This document shows positions 1 through 9,284 of a stretch of 64,000 nt of DNA, one piece after another. Source of the stretch: DDH964 sp963806685 (lineage in GTDB: Bacteria; Desulfobacterota; Desulfuromonadia; Desulfuromonadales; DDH964); the NCBI GenBank assembly GCA_963806685.1, contig CAWDZB010000022.1, positions 33,934-97,933 on the forward strand. Reading direction: 5' to 3'. The stretch's first letter is position 1. The number at the start of each line of letters is the position of its first letter. The notes under the pieces are model-generated. The model saw only the letters and a program-made list of their open reading frames with translations, did not search any database and was not told the origin of the DNA. The position numbers were made by a program, and so were the translations under genes.

Positions 1-2397
1 GCGGCCGCCATCCTTGACCCCACAGGCCTCGGCATTGGCCGGATTCATTGCGACGTAGCCGGCCGGAGCGACGGCCAGACAGCCGTCGGCATGGGTGGTG
101 GTGGTGCCGAAATGGAACAGGATTTTTCCGGTCACCAGCTGCAGGCCGGTGACCACGGCCGGCTCGATCGCCACCGGCGTGAAGTTCAGGCTGCCGGGGG
201 CGGGAACGTAGGGCTCCTTGAGGCAGGGCCGGCAAAGACCGGGACCGGGAAAGCAGATATCGGAATAGAGGGGCGCCAGCTCCCTGATTTCGGTGAGCAG
301 TGCCTCGGCCGACGGCGACTGCCCGGTCAGGCGCTGATAGAGATCGGCCAGTATCGCCAGATCCTCGCGGGCCTCACCCGGTGCTTCGGTCGCCTTGGCC
401 AGGCAGTTGATGCGCTGGTCAAGGGAGGTGACGCTACCGCTTTTTTCGGCAAAGCCGCTGCCAGGCAGGACGACATCGGCCAGCGCGGTCAGATCGGAGG
501 CGAGGATGTCCTGAACGACAAGGAATTCGACCTTTTCCAGGGCCCGGCGCCAACGCCCCGCTTCGGGGAAGGAAACCAGGGGATTGGTCGCCGCCAGGTA
601 GAGGAACCGGATCGCGCCGCTCTCGATCCCTTCGAGGATGCCGAGGGCGTCGCGTCCCCCTTGCGGGAGGGTCGCCTGCCAGGCCGTTTCGAATTGCACC
701 CTGGCCGCAGCGTAGTCCTGCTGCCCGGGAAGAAGCTCGGGACAGACCCCCATGTCGATCAGCCCCTGCATGTTCCCCTTCTCGTCGACCGGGAAGAGCC
801 CTCCCACATCGCCGTGGAGCGCACCACAGACCAGGGCCAGGTTGGCCAGCGCGGCGGTGGCCGCCTCGGCATCCGGCCCCTTGCTGATGTCGGCGCCGAA
901 GACCAGAGCTACGGTGTGCGCTTCCCCGAGGTGGCGGGCCGCCTCGACCAGCAGTTCCTCCGGCAGGCCGGTGACAGTGATTGCCGCGGCCAGGTCGAGT
1001 CCCTGCAGTGCTGCTTCGAGTTCGTCGGGATTGCCGACGTACTGCCGCAGGTAGTCCTCGTCGGCGAGCCCGGCGTCGAATATCATGCGGGCCAGGACCA
1101 TAGCCAGCGCCACCTCGCTGCCGGGCCGGTAGCGCAGGGCGGTATGGGCATAGCGATCGAGTTTGGTCCCCCGCTGGTTGGCGACCACCAGCTTGCCGTC
1201 CCGCTTGCGGCAGGACCGCTCGATCTGCCAGTCGATGGCCGGCGCCTCGGCCGTCGCGTCACAGCCGAAAACCAGCACGGCCTCGGCCTTGCCGATCCGG
1301 GAAATGCGGTTGCTGGCGCCGGAAAGACCGAGGGCCTGGCGCAGCACCTTGTTGCTGCGCAGGGCTCCGAAGCGGGCCTCGGAATCGATATTGTTGCTGC
1401 CGAGCACGGCGCGGAAGAGCTTCTGGAAGAGGTAATTCTCCTCGTTGGTCAGCCGCGGCGAACCCAGCCCGGCAAGCGCCTGGCCGCCGGCAGAGCGCAG
1501 TTCCTGCAGCTTGGTGGTGACGCCCCCCAGGGCCGCGTCCCAGCTCACCGGCTGCTGGCCATCCCCCTGCTTGATCAGGGGCCGGCTCAGGCGCCGCGGG
1601 GAGTTCAGGTAGTCGGTGCCGAAGAAGCCGCCGATGCACAGGTTGCCGTCATTGACCGTCACCTCGTCTTCGGAGGTGACCCGGTAGACTTCGCCGCGCT
1701 TGACGTTGAGATCGACCTGGCAGTGGCTGCCGCAGGCGGTACAGACCGAGGGGACCTTGCGCAGCTCCCAGGGTCGGGCGCGGAACTTGAAGGGCTTGGA
1801 GATCATCGTCCCGGTCGGACAGACCTGGACGCAGTTGCCGCAGAACTCGCAGAGTTCGAGGTGCTTGTCGATGAACGCCCGGTCCCCCTTGTCGTTGACG
1901 AACAGGGCACTGGAACCGACCACCTCGTGGCAGACCTTGACGCACTTCTCGCAAAGGATGCAGCGGTTGGGGACCTGCTGTATCAGCGGCCAGTGGTTGA
2001 TGACGTCGGGATTGACGTCTTCCGCGCCGAAGGGCTGGCGGGTGACGTCGTGGCTGTAGCAGACGTTCTGCAGGTCGCACTCGCCGCCGGCATCGCAGAC
2101 CGGACAGTCGAGGGGGTGGTTGACCAGCAGCAATTCGACCACCTGGCGGCGGATTTTGCCGATTCGCTCGGACTGGGTGGTCACCACCATGTCGTCGACC
2201 GCCACCGTGTTGCAGGCGGTCATCGGCTTGTCGACACCATCGATATCGACCACGCAGATCCGGCAGGCGCCGGTCGGGGAGACCTTCTTCAGAAAGCAAA
2301 GGGTGGGGATTTTGACTCCGGCCTTCTCCGCTGCGGCCAGAATCGTCGCCCCCTTCCCGATCTGCACCTCTTTGTCGTCGATCTTCAGCTTGACCAT
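1..2397 (-). CDS. sfrA: SfrA-like molybdopterin/Fe-S oxidoreductase subunit (NuoG-like), 3' end cut by window
   Basis: The reading frame stays open from ATG at 2397 to the window edge, about 799 codons with no stop. In order it shows an N-terminal 2Fe-2S ferredoxin region (Cys pattern around CRICVV), a CPVCDAGGEC motif, two 4Fe-4S motifs (CILCEKCVKVC and CEFCGNCVQVCPTG), then a molybdopterin-oxidoreductase domain opening with CTACGSHCQ. This is the NuoG/formate-dehydrogenase-alpha layout. The partner gene just upstream is an SfrB-like flavoprotein, so the pair matches Geobacter SfrAB, a cytoplasmic NADPH oxidoreductase first described as a soluble Fe(III) reductase and later tied to acetate metabolism. 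The SfrA name is inferred from context. A NuoG paralogue or NAD-linked formate dehydrogenase subunit is the alternative. Confidence 0.8.
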   Translation of the reverse strand, partial: MVKLKIDDKEVQIGKGATILAAAEKAGVKIPTLCFLKKVSPTGACRICVVDIDGVDKPMTACNTVAVDDMVVTTQSERIGKIRRQVVELLLVNHPLDCPVCDAGGECDLQNVCYSHDVTRQPFGAEDVNPDVINHWPLIQQVPNRCILCEKCVKVCHEVVGSSALFVNDKGDRAFIDKHLELCEFCGNCVQVCPTGTMISKPFKFRARPWELRKVPSVCTACGSHCQVDLNVKRGEVYRVTSEDEVTVNDGNLCIGGFFGTDYLNSPRRLSRPLIKQGDGQQPVSWDAALGGVTTKLQELRSAGGQALAGLGSPRLTNEENYLFQKLFRAVLGSNNIDSEARFGALRSNKVLRQALGLSGASNRISRIGKAEAVLVFGCDATAEAPAIDWQIERSCRKRDGKLVVANQRGTKLDRYAHTALRYRPGSEVALAMVLARMIFDAGLADEDYLRQYVGNPDELEAALQGLDLAAAITVTGLPEELLVEAARHLGEAHTVALVFGADISKGPDAEAATAALANLALVCGALHGDVGGLFPVDEKGNMQGLIDMGVCPELLPGQQDYAAARVQFETAWQATLPQGGRDALGILEGIESGAIRFLYLAATNPLVSFPEAGRWRRALEKVEFLVVQDILASDLTALADVVLPGSGFAEKSGSVTSLDQRINCLAKATEAPGEAREDLAILADLYQRLTGQSPSAEALLTEIRELAPLYSDICFPGPGLCRPCLKEPYVPAPGSLNFTPVAIEPAVVTGLQLVTGKILFHFGTTTTHADGCLAVAPAGYVAMNPANAEACGVKDGGR

Positions 2398-2481
2398 GGA
2401 CTCATCACCTTTGCATGGACCGCGGCCGGGCCCCGGGACCCCGCCGCAGCATTCATATCAGTAGGTTTTCGGTGAACGCCG

Positions 2482-4437
2482 TCAGTTGACCGCGACCATT
2501 CCCACCCGGTAGCAACGCAGGCAGCGCTCGGCCTCGCGGACCGCCTGGCTCTCGGGCAGCGCCAGCTCGATCTCCTCGTAGTGCTTGGCCCGTTCCGCCC
2601 CCCCCACCTTGGGCTGGTGCTCCCGGTGCAGGCCGCCGAGAATACCAAGGTTCTCCTTGTCGTCGAAGACCCCGAACTGGTTGACGAGGTCCTCCATGGC
2701 GTCCTCCTGGTCGAGGTAGGCCTTGCCTTTGGTGAGCCAACGGTGCATGACCCGGGCGGCGCGGCGGCCGTGACCGACGGCGACGACCACGGTCATCGCC
2801 CCGTATTCGCAGTCGCCGCCGGCGAAGACTCCCTCGCAGTCGGTCATCATCGTCCCGCCGTGGGTGACGATGCTGTTCCAGCGGGTCTGCTTGATGCCGA
2901 AATCCTCCTCCCCCAGGTAGCCGAGGTCGGGATCCTGGCCGATGGCCGGGATGACCATGTCGCAGGGGATAATGTACTCGCTCCCCGGCTTCGGTGCCGG
3001 CCGGCGGCGCCCCGATTCGTCCGGTTCGCCGAGCTCCATCACCACCACCTCGACGCCGACGACCTTGCCGTTCTCGGCGATCAGCCGGGTCGGGTTGCGC
3101 AGGAATTCGAACTGGACCCCCTCCTCCTCGGCGTCATCGACCTCATAGGATTCGGCCGGCATCTCCTTGCGGGTCCGGCGGTAGACCAGGATCGAATCCT
3201 CGCAGCCCTCGCGCAGGGCGACGCGGACGCAGTCGATGGCGGTGTTGCCGCCGCCGACGACGATCACCCGCTTGCCGGTTTCGATCGGCTGGCCCAGGGC
3301 CACCGCCCGCAGGTAATTGATGCCGCCGGTGGAAAAGCCCTCGTAGCCGGCGTCCTCCCCCTCGACCCCCATCGGCTTCGACTTGAAGGCGCCGGTGCCG
3401 AGGAAGACCGCGTCGTACTGCTCCTTGAGTTCCTTGAGGGAGACATCGCGGCCGAGCTTGGTATTGTACTTGATGGTGCCGCCGAGGCTGGTGATGATCT
3501 CCACGTCACGGCGCAGCAGGTGGCGCGGCATGCGGTAGTCGGGAATGCCGACGGCGACCGTCCCCCCCGGTTCGGGGAGCATCTCGAGGATCTCCACCTG
3601 GTAACCTTCGAGGAGCAGGTAGTAGGCGCAGGAGAGCCCCGCGGGACCGGCGCCGACCACGCAGATCTTCTTGTCAAGGCGGGCTTTGGCAACCATCGGC
3701 GGCTGCTTGCGGTGCATCCATTCGTGGTCGGAAGGGACGCGCTTCAACACCATGATGCTGATCGGTTCGTCGACCAGCGCCCGCCGGCAGGCCTTTTCGC
3801 AGGGATGCGGGCAGACCCGGCCGCAGACCGCCGGGATCGGCATGTTGCGGCGGATCACGTCGAGGGACTCGTCGAAGCGGTATTCCTTGATCTCCTCGAT
3901 GTAGGCGGGGATGTCGATGTGGGCGGGGCAGCGGTCCATGCAGGGCGCGGTGAGCTTTTCGCGGTAAGACTTGGCCGGTTTCGGCTTGCGCTGGCCGGCG
4001 ATATAGTCGAGAAAGTCCTGGCGAAAGTGCTTGACGGCGTCGAAGACCGGCACCGCCGAGGTCATGCACAGGGTGCACTTGCAGGTTTCCAGCAGGGCAG
4101 CCAACTCCCCGATGATCTCCAGGTCACGCTCCTCGCCATGGCCGGCGACAATCCGCGCCAGGGTGTCCTGCAGCACCCGCGTCCCCTTCTTGCCCGGGGT
4201 ACACTTGGCGCAACAGTATTTCTCCTGAACCCGCTTCATGTATTCGGCGGTCATCGCCACTACGTCGGTATCGCGGTCCATCAGCACGATGCCGTCCCAA
4301 CCCATGAAGGCGCCGATCTTGCCCTCGTCGAGATAGTTCTCGGCAAGCTTGAGTTTCAGTGACGCCAGATCGGCCTCGCCCCCTTGGCGATTGTCGACGA
4401 TCTTGCGTCCCCAGCTGGAAAAAACGACCTGAGCCAA
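2482..4437 (-). CDS. sfrB: SfrB-like NAD(P)H oxidoreductase subunit (NuoF-type Fe-S plus GltD-like flavoprotein)
   Basis: 651 residues. The first ~130 resemble the Fe-S end of NuoF (CCAKCTPGKKG, then CKCTLCMT). From ~150 onward it is a glutamate-synthase-small-subunit-like flavoprotein: the double-Cys cluster region CGRVCPHPCEKACRR, an FAD Rossmann motif (VVGAGPAGLSCA) and a second nucleotide-binding motif (VVGGGNTAIDC). The C-terminus has another CLRC pair. The start codon is TTG at 4437, supported by AGGAGG 5 nt upstream. It lies 84 bp upstream of the SfrA-like gene and is probably co-transcribed. Its role would be electron transfer from NADPH through FAD and Fe-S centres to the partner subunit. 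A palindromic site lies about 115 bp upstream. Confidence 0.85.
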   Translation of the reverse strand: MAQVVFSSWGRKIVDNRQGGEADLASLKLKLAENYLDEGKIGAFMGWDGIVLMDRDTDVVAMTAEYMKRVQEKYCCAKCTPGKKGTRVLQDTLARIVAGHGEERDLEIIGELAALLETCKCTLCMTSAVPVFDAVKHFRQDFLDYIAGQRKPKPAKSYREKLTAPCMDRCPAHIDIPAYIEEIKEYRFDESLDVIRRNMPIPAVCGRVCPHPCEKACRRALVDEPISIMVLKRVPSDHEWMHRKQPPMVAKARLDKKICVVGAGPAGLSCAYYLLLEGYQVEILEMLPEPGGTVAVGIPDYRMPRHLLRRDVEIITSLGGTIKYNTKLGRDVSLKELKEQYDAVFLGTGAFKSKPMGVEGEDAGYEGFSTGGINYLRAVALGQPIETGKRVIVVGGGNTAIDCVRVALREGCEDSILVYRRTRKEMPAESYEVDDAEEEGVQFEFLRNPTRLIAENGKVVGVEVVVMELGEPDESGRRRPAPKPGSEYIIPCDMVIPAIGQDPDLGYLGEEDFGIKQTRWNSIVTHGGTMMTDCEGVFAGGDCEYGAMTVVVAVGHGRRAARVMHRWLTKGKAYLDQEDAMEDLVNQFGVFDDKENLGILGGLHREHQPKVGGAERAKHYEEIELALPESQAVREAERCLRCYRVGMVAVN

Positions 4438-4551
4438 TGCGACCTCCTGTCTACTCGCGCGCCATCGCCAAAGACGGCGCGGAGAACTCCCGCAAAAGAC
4501 GGGAGAATCGACCTTTTCCCGCTCTTTTCTGGCAGTTGCCCGTATCTATTT

Positions 4552-4566
4552 TGTATACAGTATGCA
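4552..4566. promoter_or_regulatory. GntR-like palindromic operator upstream of sfrB
   Basis: TGTATACAGTATGCA is a 15-bp inverted repeat around a central A, with one mismatched pair. It sits about 115 bp upstream of the sfrB-like TTG start, in an AT-rich patch that could hold a minus-strand promoter. The half-site spacing resembles GntR/FadR-type operators. Regulator assignment is inference. Confidence 0.45.
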
Positions 4567-4599
4567 GCTAAATACCATAAAGGAGAAGTGCAAATCAAG

Positions 4600-4611
4600 G
4601 ACAAATTTGTC
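4600..4611. repeat. 12-bp perfect palindrome in the sfrB/lipoprotein intergenic region
   Basis: GACAAATTTGTC is a perfect palindrome. A hairpin (CGGAAG at 4614-4619 pairing with CTTCCG at 4633-4638) follows it on the plus strand and could end lipoprotein transcription on the minus strand, but it has no U-run. Between 4438 and 4700 I see no gene, only these sites and the GntR-like palindrome. Confidence 0.35.
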
Positions 4612-4700
4612 TTCGGAAGGGCCGCCGGGCTGCTTCCGAGAGGCACCGGTTCGCCCCTTCCCGACCGGAGGGGGGCCAGCACCGGAAAGCGGGACGGGGC

Positions 4701-5117
4701 TCAGGGAAAATCGGGGAAGGGACCGACAATCTGCCAGTAGCCCGATTGCCAGCGACCGAGATCGACGTATTGCCAGGTCAGGTGAAGATGGCGGGTCTTG
4801 ACGGTTAAGGAGGGGAGCAAATAGTAATCGATCTCCAGAGTGCTTTCCAGGAGCTGGGGATCGACCTCCTCGCCGGAGTCCGGCCGCACGTCGGTGATAT
4901 GCAAACCCTCCAGGGCGGCAAAGTGCTTGCGAAAATCCTGCCGATATTCGGGCTGGAGGTACTGTGCTGCGCCCTGGAAATCGAGCCAGCGCAACCGGTT
5001 GGAGAAACGCTCCTCGGCCCGGGAAGGTTCCGGCCGCGGCACGGCAAACCGGCTGCAGCCACCGAACAGGGCGGCAACCAACAACAGCAGCAGACCCATC
5101 TGCAGAACTTTGCGCAT
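4701..5117 (-). CDS. small lipoprotein of unknown function
   Basis: 138 residues when started at ATG 5117, preceded by GGGGAG. The N-terminus is a lipoprotein signal (MRKVLQ, a run of leucines, then lipobox LFGGC at ~19-23). The mature part has no family I recognise. A longer upstream frame exists, but the lipobox and ribosome site fix the start here. It is divergent from the glutaredoxin gene, with 93 bp between starts. Probably exported and lipid-anchored. Confidence 0.75.
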   Translation of the reverse strand: MRKVLQMGLLLLLVAALFGGCSRFAVPRPEPSRAEERFSNRLRWLDFQGAAQYLQPEYRQDFRKHFAALEGLHITDVRPDSGEEVDPQLLESTLEIDYYLLPSLTVKTRHLHLTWQYVDLGRWQSGYWQIVGPFPDFP

Positions 5118-5210
5118 TTTTCTCCCCTTTAATCCCTTGCCGCATCTTGCATGTCCATGCGGCTCGGCTAGAATATAGACCTTGCAGAATCCTGCCCCGG
5201 GAGTTCGACC

Positions 5211-5468
5211 ATGAAACGGATTGAGATCTACACCAATAGCTTCTGCCCCTATTGCAAGCGCGCCAAGGAACTGCTGCACATCAAGGGGGTCGAGTTCGTC
5301 GAGTACGACGTCACCAGCGACCCCGCCAAGGAGCAGGAGATGCGTTCCCGCTCGGGGCGCAGCAGGTTCCCGGAAATCTTCATCGCCGACCGGTTGGTCG
5401 GCGGCTGCAGCGAGCTCTTCGACCTGGACGAAAAGGGCGAACTCGACCGCCTCCTGCGCCTTAGCTGA
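5211..5468 (+). CDS. grxC: glutaredoxin
   Basis: 85 residues, normal for a single-domain dithiol glutaredoxin. The active-site CPYC follows the first beta strand (MKRIEIYTNSFCPYC), and the glutathione-binding segment appears as FPEIFIADRLVGGCSEL, with Pro before the strand and a GG turn. It would reduce disulfides or glutathionylated proteins in the cytoplasm. It is convergent with the methionine-synthesis gene: their 3' ends overlap by 8 bp. Confidence 0.95.
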   Translation: MKRIEIYTNSFCPYCKRAKELLHIKGVEFVEYDVTSDPAKEQEMRSRSGRSRFPEIFIADRLVGGCSELFDLDEKGELDRLLRLS

Positions 5469-7305
5469 ACTCCCCGCGAATCCTTCCCAGCAGCTCCAGC
5501 GCCAGTTCCACCCGGCCGAAGGGTGGCATCAGGTACCAGCCCGCCACCCGGCCGGTTCCCGCGGCGAGCAGCTCGCCGGCAATCGCCATCCCTTCGGCTA
5601 CTCCTTCGGCGCCGCTCTTGCCGCGCATGCGTCGGCGCACCTCCTCCGGCAGCACAATCCCCGGCACCTCGTTGTGCAGGAATTCCGCATTCCGTTCACT
5701 GACCAGCGGCAGGACGCCGACCAGCACCGGCACCCGGTAGGCGGCGGTGCGCTCCAGCAGCCGGTCGAGAATCGCGGCCGAATAGACCGGCTGGGTCTGC
5801 ACGAAGCGAGCCCCCGCGGCCAGCTTCTTCTCCAGGCGCCGCAGCTGGCCGTCAATGTTGGGAAGGTTCTGGTTGAAGGCGGCGCCGAGCAGAAACGCGC
5901 TCTGTCCGCCGAGGTCGGCGCCGAGCAGGTTGCGACCGCTGTTGAGGGCCGAGAGCAGCTCCAGCAGGCCGATGGAGTTGAGGTCGAAGACGCTGGTCGC
6001 CCCTGATTCGCCGCCGACCGCGACCGGGTCACCGGTGACCGCGAGAATGGTGCGGATACCGAGCAGGTGCGCCCCCATCAGCTCGGAATGGAGGCCGATC
6101 AGGTTGCGGTCACGGCAGGTGACATGGACGATCACCTCCACCCCGGCCTGCTCCTGGATTTTCCGGGCCAGGGCGAGGTTGCCCATGCGGATGCGGGCCA
6201 GCGGATTCTCAGCGAGGCTGATGGCGTCGACGCCGGCCGCAGCCAGCTGCCGCGCTCCGTCAAGGATCCTGCCGCAGTCGAAGCCGCGGGGCGGGTCGAG
6301 TTCGACGGTGACCACCGGTCCTCCCGGGCGCCGCTCCAGCCAGCGCCCCTGCGGAGTTGCAGCCGGTGCGGGAGCCACCGTGGCCGGGGCAGGTGCCGGA
6401 AGAGGGCGCGGCCGGGGTGCCGGCCGCAGCCCGGCGAGGGCTGCAGCCAGGGCGGCGATATGCTCCGGCGTGGTGCCGCAGCAGCCGCCGACCAGAGTCG
6501 CACCGGCGGCCACCAGGTCGCGGCCGGCGGCAGCGAAATATTCGGGGGTAGCCAGATAGATGTAGCGCCCGTCGAGGTACTGGGGGAAGCCGGAATTGGG
6601 GAACGCCGCCAGCGACAGCGGCGAGACCGCCGCCAGGCGTTGCAGCACCTTGCAGAGTTCCCTGGGTCCCGAGCCGCAGTTGGCGCCGAGGGCCGCGGCC
6701 CCGGCGGCGGTCAGACGCCGGGCCGCCTCCTCCGCGGTCACTCCCTCCCGGGTGCGGCCCTGTTCGAGAAAGGCCATCTGCGCCACCGCCGGCAGGCCGA
6801 CAGCGGCGGCCTCGGCCAGAGCCAGCTCGAGGTCGCCGAGACCGGCGAAGGTCTCGAGCAGGAACAGGTCGACCCCGGCCTCGGCCAGGGCCAGCATCTG
6901 CTGCCGGAAGATCTCCCGCTTCTGGGTCACCGGCAGCTCGCCGCTCTCCCCGCGGGGGAGAAGCAGCGGACCGATGGAGCCGGCCACCAGCCGCTCCGGC
7001 CCGGCAACCTCGCGGGCCAGGCGGGCGCCGGCGCGGTTGATGTCGACGGTGCGGTGCTCCAGGCCGACGGCCGACAGCCGCAGGGCGTTGGCACCGAAGG
7101 TGTTGGTCTCCAGCAGCCCGGCTCCGGCCTTGGCGTAATCGGCATGAACCTGGCGCACCAGTTCCGGGCGCACCAGGTTGAGATGCTCGAAGTTGGCATC
7201 CAGCGGTACCCCGCGGCTGTAGAGCAGGGTACCCATGGCCCCGTCGCCGATGACGATATCGGTCAGCAGGCGTTCGGGAAGGGGGAGGGATTTTGCTTCG
7301 GTCAT
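5461..7305 (-). CDS. bifunctional homocysteine S-methyltransferase / methylenetetrahydrofolate reductase
   Basis: 614 residues. Residues ~1-290 are a homocysteine S-methyltransferase domain with the zinc cysteines GANCG and GGCCGTTPEH. A proline/alanine-rich linker (~292-325) leads to a MetF-type methylenetetrahydrofolate reductase barrel (TVELDPPRG near its start, AVTGDP in the middle, RFVQTQPVY later). The fusion matches the YitJ-type architecture and lacks the cobalamin domains of MetH. It would couple reduction of methylene-THF with methyl transfer in methionine synthesis or one-carbon flow. The upstream gap (7306-7413) holds a 7-bp inverted repeat (GCTTTAT/ATAAAGC, 7342-7374) but no recognisable SAM riboswitch. 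Confidence 0.93.
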   Translation of the reverse strand: MTEAKSLPLPERLLTDIVIGDGAMGTLLYSRGVPLDANFEHLNLVRPELVRQVHADYAKAGAGLLETNTFGANALRLSAVGLEHRTVDINRAGARLAREVAGPERLVAGSIGPLLLPRGESGELPVTQKREIFRQQMLALAEAGVDLFLLETFAGLGDLELALAEAAAVGLPAVAQMAFLEQGRTREGVTAEEAARRLTAAGAAALGANCGSGPRELCKVLQRLAAVSPLSLAAFPNSGFPQYLDGRYIYLATPEYFAAAGRDLVAAGATLVGGCCGTTPEHIAALAAALAGLRPAPRPRPLPAPAPATVAPAPAATPQGRWLERRPGGPVVTVELDPPRGFDCGRILDGARQLAAAGVDAISLAENPLARIRMGNLALARKIQEQAGVEVIVHVTCRDRNLIGLHSELMGAHLLGIRTILAVTGDPVAVGGESGATSVFDLNSIGLLELLSALNSGRNLLGADLGGQSAFLLGAAFNQNLPNIDGQLRRLEKKLAAGARFVQTQPVYSAAILDRLLERTAAYRVPVLVGVLPLVSERNAEFLHNEVPGIVLPEEVRRRMRGKSGAEGVAEGMAIAGELLAAGTGRVAGWYLMPPFGRVELALELLGRIRGEFS

Positions 7306-7413
7306 GCTGGCGCCGGGTCGGAGGTAAGTAATAACGATACCGCTTTATGCCACATCCAGCCGGAAAGATAAAGCAGCTTCCCGGCCGGCCGCCCGGGGCG
7401 GACTCCGCCCCCG

Positions 7414-8649
7414 CTAATCCTGGGCGCGAAGGATGGCGGTATAGAAGCGGTGGCCGTCGGACTCGGCGACGGAGAGGGAGACTTCCAGAGCGAGCCGGCT
7501 GCCATCCCGGCGCCGGCAGAAAATGGTCCGGATTTCGCTGACCAGCCGCTCGGCGTGGACGGCGAGATAAGCTGCGACATCCTCCCCAGGCGGATCCGGA
7601 CAATCGTCATGCAGCAGACTGGAGATGGAAACGCCGAGGACCTCCCCCTTGCTGTAGCCGAAAATCCGTTCTGCCTGGCGATTGAAGAGGATGATCTGGC
7701 CATTGGCGAGGAAGGAGACGATGGCGTCACGCGCGGTTTCGGTCAACAGGCGGAAGCGCTGCTCCGACTCCTCGAGATGGCGGGTCTTCTCGCCAAGATG
7801 GTCGATCATCTCGTTGAAGCCGTCGATCAGCCCCCCGATCTCGTCGCGGCTTTTGCGGGAGATTTTCTCCTCGAAGCGGCCGGTGCGGATGATTTCGCCG
7901 ATGACTCCGCCCAGTTGCGTCAGCGGCCGGGTGACCGCCAGCCGGGTCAGCAGCCCGAGGCAGGTGACCAGGGCCAGGAAGATGCCGCCGCTGTAGAGGA
8001 GTTGCCGGCGCAGGTTGACCACCACCTGGCGTTCCAGCCGGTCCATGGGGATGGTCACCGAGGCGGCGCCGATCACTTCGCCGATCCGGTAGTTGTAGGC
8101 CTGGTCCTTGTCTGGCGGGAAGAGGGTCTTGATGAACCGGGGAGCGTCCTCGGGGCGGCCGTGGCACTCGAGGCAGCTGGTGTCGGCGGAAAAGGCCTGC
8201 AGGTAGCGGAAGACCGGTTCACCGGCCACCCTGGTGATGGCGTATTCCTCCCGCAACCCCGGCGTGGAGCGGAAGCGCTTCAGCACCGCGGCTTCGTAGG
8301 CATCCGGCGCATTCCGTGGGTTGCGGTAGCGGTCGGAGACCTGGTGAATGCGGTAACCGAGATCGCCGGCGACCAGCTGGCCGATGCGGTTGGAGGCGAC
8401 CACCGGGATCAGCCCGTAGCGTTCGGGGGAGAGCTGCACCTGCCCGTCTTTGAGTTGCTCGGAGATGTATTCGCGGGCCCGGATCGCCTCATAGGCGATG
8501 ATCCGCGACTTCTCTACCGCCTCTTCGATGGTCACGGCGCGCTGCTGGCGATAATTGATCCAGGCCGAGAGAGCGAAAAAGGCCAGCAGGATGCCAACTA
8601 TGATCAGGTTGATTTTGGTCAGCAGACCGAAGGAACGAAACGGCGTCAT
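7414..8649 (-). CDS. membrane heme-c (DUF3365) sensor with HAMP and PAS, no output domain
   Basis: 411 residues from ATG 8649, chosen because AGGATGG lies 7 nt upstream; a TTG at 8655 is the longer option. Order: transmembrane helix ~10-30; periplasmic DUF3365/Tll0287-like domain with one heme-c motif CLECH at ~159-163; second membrane helix ~208-228; HAMP (~230-285); one PAS domain (~295-405) with NRQAERIFGYSKGEVLG. The protein stops after PAS: no kinase, GGDEF, HD-GYP or methyl-accepting domain. It probably senses periplasmic redox or ligand and signals by contact with another protein, or is a truncated kinase. The Nudix gene precedes it by 77 bp on the same strand. Confidence 0.85.
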   Translation of the reverse strand: MTPFRSFGLLTKINLIIVGILLAFFALSAWINYRQQRAVTIEEAVEKSRIIAYEAIRAREYISEQLKDGQVQLSPERYGLIPVVASNRIGQLVAGDLGYRIHQVSDRYRNPRNAPDAYEAAVLKRFRSTPGLREEYAITRVAGEPVFRYLQAFSADTSCLECHGRPEDAPRFIKTLFPPDKDQAYNYRIGEVIGAASVTIPMDRLERQVVVNLRRQLLYSGGIFLALVTCLGLLTRLAVTRPLTQLGGVIGEIIRTGRFEEKISRKSRDEIGGLIDGFNEMIDHLGEKTRHLEESEQRFRLLTETARDAIVSFLANGQIILFNRQAERIFGYSKGEVLGVSISSLLHDDCPDPPGEDVAAYLAVHAERLVSEIRTIFCRRRDGSRLALEVSLSVAESDGHRFYTAILRAQD

Positions 8650-8726
8650 CGGCAATCCATCCTGGCAGGTAAATCAGGGTAAGTCTAGCGGCAAAGGGAT
8701 GCTTTGCAAGCCGGGCCTTCCGGCCC

Positions 8727-9284
8727 TCAGGCGATCAGCTCGAGGAATTGCTTGAGGATTGCCGCAGTCAGGCCCCAGATCTGGTAACCGTCGATGAGAT
8801 AGAAATGAACCGGGTGTACCCGGCCGCGATGCTGCCAGTCCTCGCTGTGAAAGATCGCCGGGTCACGCAGGCGGGCCACCGGCAGCTCGATGACTTCGGC
8901 GATTTCCTCGGCGTTGATGCGAAACGGGTAGGGCCAGGCAAAAGTCCCGACATAAGGGACGACGTGGTAGCCGTGCACCGAGTAGAAATCGTCAAGGCGC
9001 CCCAGCAACTCCACGTCGCCGCGGGCGATGCCCATCTCCTCCTCGGTCTCACGCAGCGCGGTCGCCGCCAGGTCGGGGTCCCCGGGATGGCGGGCGCCGC
9101 CGGGAAAGGAGATCTCGCCGCTGTGATGTTCGAGGTGATCGGTGCGTCGGGTGAAGAGGATCGTTTCCTCCCCGGCGCGTCGGTAGATGGGAAGCAGGAC
9201 CGCCGCCGGACGCAGCCGGCCCTTGGGAATGCGCTGCAGACAGTGACGGGCGAGGATATCGCTGATCCGCCGGAAGCCGGGCAT
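8727..9284 (-). CDS. Nudix hydrolase, CoA pyrophosphatase type
   Basis: 185 residues. It shows the two-part signature of the CoA pyrophosphatase Nudix subgroup: FTRRTDHLEHHSGEISFPGG, then the Nudix helix with ALRETEEEMGI. The likely reaction is cleavage of CoA or oxidised CoA to phosphopantetheine and 3',5'-ADP. Its ATG shares a base with the rpe stop (TGATG), so translation is probably coupled. Substrate is by family analogy; a general dNTP-cleaning role is possible. Confidence 0.88.
   Translation of the reverse strand: MPGFRRISDILARHCLQRIPKGRLRPAAVLLPIYRRAGEETILFTRRTDHLEHHSGEISFPGGARHPGDPDLAATALRETEEEMGIARGDVELLGRLDDFYSVHGYHVVPYVGTFAWPYPFRINAEEIAEVIELPVARLRDPAIFHSEDWQHRGRVHPVHFYLIDGYQIWGLTAAILKQFLELIA

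Noticed and set aside
91..2475. Long plus-strand ORF of 794 codons
   Set aside because: It is the antisense shadow of the SfrA-like gene; the minus strand shows clear Fe-S and molybdopterin motifs.
2581..4362. Plus-strand ORF of 593 codons
   Set aside because: Antisense shadow of the SfrB-like gene; low-complexity D/G/V composition and no motifs.
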